Assembly (NCBI RefSeq): GCF_022370635.2
Contig: NZ_CP092362.2
Span: 1,860,001 to 1,924,000 of the forward strand
DNA length: 64,000 nucleotides
Direction: 5' to 3'
DNA from: Mycolicibacterium crocinum
Lineage (GTDB): Bacteria > Actinomycetota > Actinomycetes > Mycobacteriales > Mycobacteriaceae
Positions 58,303 through 64,000 of the stretch are shown piece after piece (positions within the stretch are counted from its first letter, which is position 1; every line of letters starts with the position of its first letter). Under the pieces are notes generated by a model. The model was not told the origin of the DNA. It did not search any database and saw only the letters and a program-made list of their open reading frames with translations. The translations under genes and the position numbers were made by a program.

Positions 58303-58351
58303 TTGACAGGAAGCGTAGCGCGCCAGCAGAATAGTTTGACATCAAACAATT
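58303..58351 (+). promoter_or_regulatory. Promoter of the aldo-keto reductase overlapped by a MarR operator
   Basis: -35 TTGACA (58303-58308), 18-base spacer, -10 CAGAAT (58327-58332). The palindrome GTTTGA-CA-TCAAAC (58334-58347), extended by AAT and ATT at the ends (58330-58351), covers the expected transcription start near 58339. TTTGA-N2-TCAAA is a typical MarR-family operator shape. Confidence 0.65.
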
Positions 58352-58377
58352 CGACCTCAATGCGAACGGATGGTTTC

Positions 58378-59229
58378 ATGACACGCTTCCCACTGGCCGG
58401 CTACAACGTCCACCGTGTCGGCTTCGGCGCCATGCAGCTGCCCGGTCCGGGCGTGTTCGGGCCGCCGCGCGACCACGACCAGGCGCTGGCGGTGCTGCGT
58501 CGGGCCGTCGACGCCGGCGTCGACCACATCGACACCTCGCAGTTCTACGGCCCCAACGTCGCCAACGAACTGATCCGCGAGGCGCTGCATCCTTATCCCG
58601 AGAACCTGGCCCTGGTCAGCAAGGTCGGCGCGCGGCGCGACGACCAGGGCGCGTGGCTGCCCTACAACGAACCGGACCAGTTGCGGGCGGGCATCGAAGA
58701 GAACCTGAAGACCCTCGGTGTCGATCAGCTGGCCGCGGTGAACCTGCGGGTGATGGAGAATGAGGCCGACGCGCTGTTCACCGACCAGCTCGGCGCGATG
58801 ATCACCGCTCGCGACGAAGGACTGATCGCCGGTATCGGGCTGAGTAATGTCAGCCATGAGCAGCTGCTGCACGCGTTGGAGCTGACCGACATCGTCTGCG
58901 TCCAGAACCCGTTCAATCTGGTGGACCGGTCATCGCAGCCGGTGCTCGACGAATGCGTCGCGCGCGGTATCGCGTTCGTCCCGTTCTTCCCGCTGGGGTC
59001 GGCGTTCCACGAGGTGAATCCCGTGCTGTCGCACCACCTCATCACCGGGGCCGCCGAACGGCTCGGTCACACTCCCGCGCAGGTCGCGCTGGCATGGACG
59101 CTGAGCGTTGCCGACAACGTCCTGCTGATCCCGGGCACCTCGTCGCTGGGGCACCTCGAGGAGAACCTCGCGGTCGCCGATATCGAACTCGACGGGGAGA
59201 CCCGGCGGGAACTGACCGCGGTCGCCTAG
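58378..59229 (+). CDS. pdxI: Aldo-keto reductase, PdxI (YdbC)-like pyridoxal reductase
   Basis: The 283-residue protein matches E. coli PdxI/YdbC closely: GFGAMQLPGPGVFGPPRDHD near residue 16, DTSQFYGPNVANELI near 52, VNLRVM near 121 and LLIPGTSSLGHLEENLA near the end. Tetrad residues Asp52, Tyr57 and Lys82 are present; the usual His is Asn122, as in the PdxI group. The enzyme reduces pyridoxal to pyridoxine with NADPH. ATG 58378 is preferred because of the upstream CGGATGG; ATG 58360 would add six residues. A MarR gene is divergent, so the gene is probably induced by reactive carbonyls or a B6-related signal. Confidence 0.85.
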   Translation: MTRFPLAGYNVHRVGFGAMQLPGPGVFGPPRDHDQALAVLRRAVDAGVDHIDTSQFYGPNVANELIREALHPYPENLALVSKVGARRDDQGAWLPYNEPDQLRAGIEENLKTLGVDQLAAVNLRVMENEADALFTDQLGAMITARDEGLIAGIGLSNVSHEQLLHALELTDIVCVQNPFNLVDRSSQPVLDECVARGIAFVPFFPLGSAFHEVNPVLSHHLITGAAERLGHTPAQVALAWTLSVADNVLLIPGTSSLGHLEENLAVADIELDGETRRELTAVA

Positions 59230-60444
59230 CTACTTGAGTTCGGTCGAGGACAGTCCAAGCAGACGACGGGCGACAACCAGCTGCTGAATCTGCTGGGTAC
59301 CTTCGAAGATGTCGAGGATCTTCGAGTCGCGGGCCCACTTCTCCAGCAGCGTCTGCTCGGAATAGCCTGCGGTTCCGGCCAATTCGACTGCCTTGAGGGT
59401 GATGTCGCTGCCGACGCGGGCGGCCTTGGCCTTACCCATCGACGCTTCCTTGGAGTTGGGGATCCCGTTGTCGGCCTGCCACGCCGACCGCACGGTCAGC
59501 AGGTAGCCGGCTTCCCAATCCGCCTCCATGCGAAGGAATTCCGCGGCGGCGGCGCTCTGGGCATGGGCGGGCTTGTCGTAGGAGATCTCCACGCCGGCTT
59601 CGGTCAGGATCGTGCGGAGTTCCTCGAGGGCGGCACGGGCCACCCCGACAGCCATCGCGGCCACGATCGGGCGGGTGTTGTCGAAGGTCTCCATGACCCC
59701 GGCAAAACCCTTCTCCACCTCGATTTCCGGGCTCCCCAATAGGTTCTCCTTGGGGATGCGGGCGTTCTCGAAGCGGATGGCCGCGGTATCGGAGGCCTTG
59801 ATGCCGAGCTTGTGCTCGAGGCGTTCGACGGTGACTCCGGGGTGCTCGCGCGGGACGATGAACGACTTGATCGCCGCGCGACCCTTGGACTTGTCCAGCG
59901 TCGCCCACACCACGATGTGCGTGGCCCGTGAGCCGGCGGTGACATAGATCTTCTCGCCGTTGATCACGTACTCGTCGCCGTCGAGGACCGCGGTGGTCGA
60001 CACCGCCGCGGAGTCGGAGCCGAACGACGGTTCGGTGATCGCCATGGCGGCCCAGACGTTCTTGCCCAGCCGCTCAAGTTGCTCGTCGGTGGCGACGCCG
60101 GAGATCGCGGCGTTACCCAGGCCCTGGCGGGGGACCGACAGCAGCAGGGCGATGTCACCCCAGGAAATCTCCAGTGCGTTGAGCAACGCGGACATGTTGC
60201 CGCCGTTGATGTTTCCCTTGGGGCCGTCGTCGCTGTCGCGGAAGGCCTCCGTGCCGGCGAACGAGATCGTGTTGGCCTCGGAGATCCCCTCGAACAGCGT
60301 TGCCAGGGTGTCCAGTTCGACGGGGTAGGCGTGCTCGGCGACGTCGTACTTACGCGAGATCGGCCGCAGCATCTCCGCGGCACCCTGGTGCGCCTTCTCG
60401 ATCACGGCTTCCAGCTTGCGCGGCATTTCGAGATTGATTGCCAT
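59230..60444 (-). CDS. fadE23: Acyl-CoA dehydrogenase FadE23
   Basis: The 404-residue protein begins MAINLEMPRKLEAVIEKAHQ, as does FadE23 (Rv3140) of M. tuberculosis, and has the family motifs AAMAITEPSFGSDSAAVST near residue 132 and KILDIFEGTQQIQQLVVARR near the C-terminus, including the catalytic Glu of FEG. It should be one half of an alpha2beta2 acyl-CoA dehydrogenase with FadE24. The ATG at 60444 follows the fadE24 stop by 32 bases, so both are cotranscribed. Confidence 0.9.
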   Translation of the reverse strand: MAINLEMPRKLEAVIEKAHQGAAEMLRPISRKYDVAEHAYPVELDTLATLFEGISEANTISFAGTEAFRDSDDGPKGNINGGNMSALLNALEISWGDIALLLSVPRQGLGNAAISGVATDEQLERLGKNVWAAMAITEPSFGSDSAAVSTTAVLDGDEYVINGEKIYVTAGSRATHIVVWATLDKSKGRAAIKSFIVPREHPGVTVERLEHKLGIKASDTAAIRFENARIPKENLLGSPEIEVEKGFAGVMETFDNTRPIVAAMAVGVARAALEELRTILTEAGVEISYDKPAHAQSAAAAEFLRMEADWEAGYLLTVRSAWQADNGIPNSKEASMGKAKAARVGSDITLKAVELAGTAGYSEQTLLEKWARDSKILDIFEGTQQIQQLVVARRLLGLSSTELK

Positions 60445-60476
60445 GTCAGTCTTTTCCGTTCGTTGGCCGGTGACGG

Positions 60477-61859
60477 TTACAGGACGACAACACCCTCGGC
60501 GACGCCGATGGCCCGCAGATCGCGGTACCAACGCTCCACCGGGTGTTCTTTGGTATAGCCGTGGCCGCCGAGCAGCTGTACACCGTCCAGGCCGATCTGC
60601 ATGCCTTTGTCGGTGCCCAGCTTCTTGGCCAGCGCGGCTTCGCGTGCGAACGGCAGACCGCGTTCGGCGCGGGCGGCGCCGCGCCAGGTGATCAGTCGCA
60701 GGCCGTCGAGTTCGATGGCGATGTTGGCGCACATGAAGGCGACGGCCTGCCGGCGCGCGATGGGTTCGCCGAACGCTTCGCGTTCCTTGACGTAGGGGAT
60801 CACATAGTCGAGCACCGCATGTGAGGTCCCGACTGCCAGGGCGGCCCAGCCCAGGCGCGACAACGCGATGGCTTCGGAGTAGTCGGCATCGGTGGCGCCG
60901 TCTTCACCCAGGCGCGCGGACAGCGGAACCGATACCTTGTTCAGCTCGACCTTGCCCAGGGCGGCGGCGCGGATGCCCATGCTGGGGTCGGCTTTGATCC
61001 CCACCCCGGCGCTGGACGCCTCGACGATGAACAGCGCCGGCTTGCCGTCGAGTTGTGCTGCCACAATGAACAATTCGGCATCGGCTGCGGCGGGAACCAG
61101 CGATTTGACGCCATCGAGGCGGTAACCGCTGGGAGTACGCACCGCGGTGGTCTTGAGTGCGGTCGGGTCGAATAGCGCATGCGGCTCGGCGATCGCCACG
61201 CAGGCCTGCGGCACGTTCTCGCCGGCGAATTCGCTGAGATACGTGGCCTGTTGGTCGGCGCTGCCCCAATGTGTCAGTGCCGAGGCGACGCCGCCGGGCG
61301 CCAGGATCGGCAGGGCGAGGCCCATGTCGCCGTAGGCCAATGCCTCGGCCACCAGTGCGTTGGTGACCGTGGTGCGCTGTTCGGCGATGCCGTCGAAGTC
61401 CTCGGGGATGTTGATCGCGGTGATACCGAGCTCGGCGGCCTTGGCGATCAAATCGGCGGGATAGGTGGCGGCGGCGTCGGCGTCGTGCGCGGCCGGACGC
61501 AGGATCTCCTCGGCGAACTCGTCGACCGTCGCGACGATCATCTTCTGGTCGTCGTCGGGGGTGAGGTCGAAATAGTCACCGCCGCTGGGCCGCAGCCGGG
61601 TCGGCGCCTTGCCCGCCCCCTGCACCTTCTTGAACTGCCGGGTGGCCGCGCCCGCGGTGGAGAACACCTGCTTGACGCCGTACTTCAAGCCGCGGTTGAG
61701 CGGGTCACGCAGGTGGTAGCGGTCCAGGAATTCCTGGCCGACCAGCGGGGTGACGAGCGCCAGACCGATATCGGTCAGGGAGCGCTTGTGCTTGTACTGC
61801 CCGACCGCGCTGTCGCGGGCCCGGGTACTGGTGGATTTCGGGGGGAGTGTGTTGGTCAT
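60477..61859 (-). CDS. fadE24: Acyl-CoA dehydrogenase FadE24
   Basis: The 460-residue protein has the acyl-CoA dehydrogenase fold with a longer N-terminus (residues 1 to about 95) typical of FadE24 (Rv3139). Motifs visible are VAIAEPHALFDPTALKTTAV near 218 and LLGGHGYTKEHPVERWYRDL near the C-terminus, ending VAEGVVVL. FadE24 and FadE23 are thought to work as a heteromer on a steroid or acyl chain, and in M. tuberculosis they are induced by isoniazid, as I recall. A near-perfect palindrome lies 50 bp upstream of the ATG. Confidence 0.9.
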   Translation of the reverse strand: MTNTLPPKSTSTRARDSAVGQYKHKRSLTDIGLALVTPLVGQEFLDRYHLRDPLNRGLKYGVKQVFSTAGAATRQFKKVQGAGKAPTRLRPSGGDYFDLTPDDDQKMIVATVDEFAEEILRPAAHDADAAATYPADLIAKAAELGITAINIPEDFDGIAEQRTTVTNALVAEALAYGDMGLALPILAPGGVASALTHWGSADQQATYLSEFAGENVPQACVAIAEPHALFDPTALKTTAVRTPSGYRLDGVKSLVPAAADAELFIVAAQLDGKPALFIVEASSAGVGIKADPSMGIRAAALGKVELNKVSVPLSARLGEDGATDADYSEAIALSRLGWAALAVGTSHAVLDYVIPYVKEREAFGEPIARRQAVAFMCANIAIELDGLRLITWRGAARAERGLPFAREAALAKKLGTDKGMQIGLDGVQLLGGHGYTKEHPVERWYRDLRAIGVAEGVVVL

Positions 61860-61908
61860 AGTGGCAGCCTCGTCGATGGTGGGCGTCCTGATCTGATGTC
61901 GCTCGGAC

Positions 61909-61932
61909 CTATCTTACTCCAAAGTAAGGTAG
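61909..61932. promoter_or_regulatory. 24-bp near-perfect palindrome upstream of fadE24
   Basis: CTAtCTTACT (61909-61918), CCAA, AGTAAGgTAG (61923-61932): 9 of 10 arm positions pair. It lies 50 bp upstream of fadE24 and 143 bp upstream of the divergent P450, so it may control both. Confidence 0.6.
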
Positions 61933-62074
61933 ATGCCGAAACCCTTGGCGACCCGCAGGTTTTGTTGAGTAGGTCACATGACCGCGGATATCGGGTAGCG
62001 GTCTACTCGCACCGCCGCGGCTTCGGCGTTCGAGACTCGATGTGCGAGTTGTTCGAGCACGGCTGGGGGCCGAC

Positions 62075-63313
62075 ATGACCATCACAATCGACGCGCCGCG
62101 GATGCCGAATGTATTCGACGCGGGGTTGCCCACCGTGGACTACGACAATGAGACGGATCCCTACAGGGCGCTGGCAATGCTGCGGCGCGCGCGCCGGCAG
62201 GCTCCGATCGCGCTCGGTCCGCACGGTCCGGAATTCCTGGCCTACGACATCGTCCACGAGGCATCACGCGACCGCAGATTCGTTGTGCCGCAGGGGATGT
62301 TCCTCGCATCGCAGGGCATCACGTCCGGTCCGCTGTGGGATCGGGTGGTTGCCACGATCATCAACATGGACGGTGACGAGCACCATCGGCTGCGCCGGCT
62401 GGTGTGCAAGGCGTTCACGCCGAGAGCCACGGAACGTCTGCGCACCACCGTCACCGAGGTCATCAACGGACTGATCGACACGTGCACGGCCGACGGCCGG
62501 TGCGACGTCGTCTCCGACATCGCGCGGCATTACCCGATCCCGATCATCTGTGCCCTGCTCGGCGTACCAGGCGGGGACTGGGAGCACTTCGCACGCTGGA
62601 CCGACGAGTTCTTCAAGGCCTTCAGCTGGAATGTCGCCGAAAACGAACCGTCGATCCTGGCCGCCTGGGAAGAGCTGGACGACTATGTCGACGCGATGGT
62701 CGCCGAACGACGGCACGAACTCACCGATGACCTGGTCTCCGATCTGATCCGAGCCGAAGACGAGGGTGACCGCCTGACCATCGAGGAACTGCGGATGCTG
62801 GTGGCCGGCCTACTGATGGCCGGCACCGATACCACCAGGAACCAGCTCGCCGCGTCGGTGTCCGTGCTGTGCGAGCATCCCGACCAGTGGGCGCTGTTGG
62901 CCCGGCAACCCGACCTCGCCGCGCGTGCGGTCGAGGAGACGATGCGCCACTCCCCAATTGTGTTCGGCACGCTGCGTACCGTCGTCGAGGATGTCGAGGT
63001 CGCGGGCTACCGCGTCCCGGCGGGTACCTTGGTCATCCTCAATTCGGCTGCGGCGAACCGGGATTCGGGTGTCTGCGAGGATCCCGACCGGCTGGACATC
63101 ACCCGCACCGCGGCGCTGCCGATGCAGACGTTCGGTGGGGGCGTGCACTACTGCCTCGGGGCCAACCTGGCTCGTCTCGAGCTGACCGAGGCGCTGACGG
63201 TCATGGCGCGACGCATGCCGAACATCCGTCGCACCGGGCCCGCGCCGTGGAAGCCGCTGAGCGGTTTGAGCGGACCCGCGACGCTGCCCGTCGCATTCGA
63301 CCCGGGGTACTAG
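62075..63313 (+). CDS. Cytochrome P450
   Basis: The 412-residue soluble P450 has I-helix [13 protein letters not shown] with the classical AGTDT, ExxR as EETMR, and haem loop [15 protein letters not shown] with Cys360. ATG 62075 follows GGCTGGGGG. A short palindrome (GGTCA-CA-TGACC, 61972-61983) lies upstream. It is divergent from fadE24/fadE23, which often neighbour lipid or steroid degradation P450s. Its stop overlaps that of hisN on the other strand (CTAG). The substrate is unknown. Confidence 0.88.
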   Translation: MTITIDAPRMPNVFDAGLPTVDYDNETDPYRALAMLRRARRQAPIALGPHGPEFLAYDIVHEASRDRRFVVPQGMFLASQGITSGPLWDRVVATIINMDGDEHHRLRRLVCKAFTPRATERLRTTVTEVINGLIDTCTADGRCDVVSDIARHYPIPIICALLGVPGGDWEHFARWTDEFFKAFSWNVAENEPSILAAWEELDDYVDAMVAERRHELTDDLVSDLIRAEDEGDRLTIEELRMLVAGLLMAGTDTTRNQLAASVSVLCEHPDQWALLARQPDLAARAVEETMRHSPIVFGTLRTVVEDVEVAGYRVPAGTLVILNSAAANRDSGVCEDPDRLDITRTAALPMQTFGGGVHYCLGANLARLELTEALTVMARRMPNIRRTGPAPWKPLSGLSGPATLPVAFDPGY

Positions 63314-64000
63314 CCGCCCGCCAGACGCGCCAGCGTTGCGTCGTGCAGCAACCCGTTCGTGGCAACGGCGTGGCCACCGTGGGGGCCGGGTGCTCCGTCG
63401 AGATTGGTGAAGGTGCCGCCGGCTTCGCGGATCAAAATGTCCAGTGGGGCCAGGTCCCACAGCTTGACCTCGGGTTCGGCGGCGATATCGACGGCGCCCT
63501 CGGCGACCAGGCAGTAGGAGAAGAAGTCGCCGTAGGCGCGCACCCGCCACACGTCGTCGGTCAAAGCGAGGAACTGCTCGCGCCGCCCGAGATCGGCCCA
63601 CCCGGACAGGCTAGAGAACGACAGGCTGGCTGAGCCCAAGTCCGCGACACCGGATACCGACAGAGTGCGCGCCGGCCCGTCGCCGGTCGTCGCGAACGCG
63701 CCCAGTCCGCGGCCCGCCCACCATCGCCGGTTCAACGCCGGAGCGCTCACCGCGCCGACAATCGGAATGCCGTCGTCGAGAAGCGCGATCAGGCTGGCCC
63801 ACACCGGCACGCCACGGACGAAATTCTTGGTGCCGTCGATCGGGTCGATCACCCACTGCCTGCCTTGGAATTCGGCGGTGCCGCCGTACTCCTCACCGAG
63901 CACGGCATCATCCGGGCGCTCGCGGGACAAGACCTCCCGCAGGTCCGCCTCGACCGCCTCATCGGCGTCGGTGACCGGCGTGAGGTCGGGTTTGGTGTCG
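63310..64000 (-). CDS. hisN: Histidinol-phosphate phosphatase / inositol monophosphatase family (HisN, Rv3137-like), partial
   Basis: Only the C-terminal 230 residues are inside the window; the frame runs off the right edge and lacks its N-terminus. Inositol-monophosphatase signatures are present: GEEYGG (first metal Glu), [20 protein letters not shown] (metal Asp residues) and [19 protein letters not shown] (third metal Asp). In M. tuberculosis the equivalent Rv3137 is the histidinol-phosphate phosphatase of histidine synthesis. An ATG inside the visible part is not the start. Confidence 0.88.
   Translation of the reverse strand, partial: DTKPDLTPVTDADEAVEADLREVLSRERPDDAVLGEEYGGTAEFQGRQWVIDPIDGTKNFVRGVPVWASLIALLDDGIPIVGAVSAPALNRRWWAGRGLGAFATTGDGPARTLSVSGVADLGSASLSFSSLSGWADLGRREQFLALTDDVWRVRAYGDFFSYCLVAEGAVDIAAEPEVKLWDLAPLDILIREAGGTFTNLDGAPGPHGGHAVATNGLLHDATLARLAGG

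Noticed and set aside
61179..62078. A 299-codon frame opposite fadE24
   Set aside because: Gly/Arg/Val-rich translation without domains, covering the fadE24 gene and its promoter palindrome.

Overview
The window is high-GC actinobacterial DNA whose gene content is that of a Mycobacterium/Mycolicibacterium-type genome: antigen 85, a mycolic acid methyltransferase, an MmpL transporter, a fatty acyl-AMP ligase, several P450s, an F420-type oxidoreductase and a complete type I NADH dehydrogenase operon. Recognisable markers run in the same relative order as the M. tuberculosis block Rv3171c to Rv3137, read in reverse: hpx, aofH, the Rv3169, Rv3168 and Rv3167c equivalents, nuoN to nuoA, the Rv3143 equivalent, fadE23/fadE24 and hisN. 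Extra genes sit between these markers. The identification rests on recalled family sequences, not on a search.

Layout. 1-8494 (+): a tightly overlapping biosynthesis-type operon of KAS III-like enzyme, carrier protein, acyl-AMP ligase, MMPL exporter, two methyltransferases and a P450; its left end lies outside the window. 8491-9308: a MerR/TipA-type regulator with its own 19-bp-spacer promoter. 9357-14403: an aminotransferase, a Ser/Thr kinase, a STAS protein, a GAF-ANTAR regulator and two small secreted proteins, one built of 17-residue repeats. 14414-22417: bluB, hpx, aofH, an LLM oxidoreductase, the Rv3169/Rv3168/Rv3167c-like trio and an SDR. 22428-24128: a lipoprotein with a metallopeptidase-like HExxH, and a crotonase translationally linked to nuoN. 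24128-39247 (-): all fourteen nuo genes in the order A to N. 39413-39814: a degenerate receiver protein.

39870-50020: two catabolic operons on the minus strand. One is led by a TetR gene (TetR, acyl-CoA dehydrogenase, APH-like kinase, DUF6285-like, SnoaL-like, YceI). The other is homogentisate-dioxygenase-like protein, alpha/beta hydrolase, CoA transferase, HMG-CoA-lyase-like protein and S4 protein. The promoter regions of both carry nearly the same palindrome (AAACTAA-N8-TTAGTTT). Each palindrome copy also faces a divergent mycolic acid gene: a methyltransferase at 44259 and an antigen 85 gene at 50213. This suggests one TetR regulon linking carboxylate catabolism with mycolate envelope genes.

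50213-59229: antigen 85 with a strong terminator, an AcuI-like reductase, a TetR gene with two TTGAyCGATCGAyCAA sites, a ferredoxin/P450/PaiB-like operon whose ferredoxin looks internally shortened, a molybdopterin oxidoreductase, and a MarR gene divergent from a PdxI-type aldo-keto reductase. 59230-64000: fadE23 and fadE24 behind a 24-bp palindrome, a third P450, and hisN cut by the window edge. I see no tRNA, rRNA, CRISPR, insertion sequence or prophage genes.
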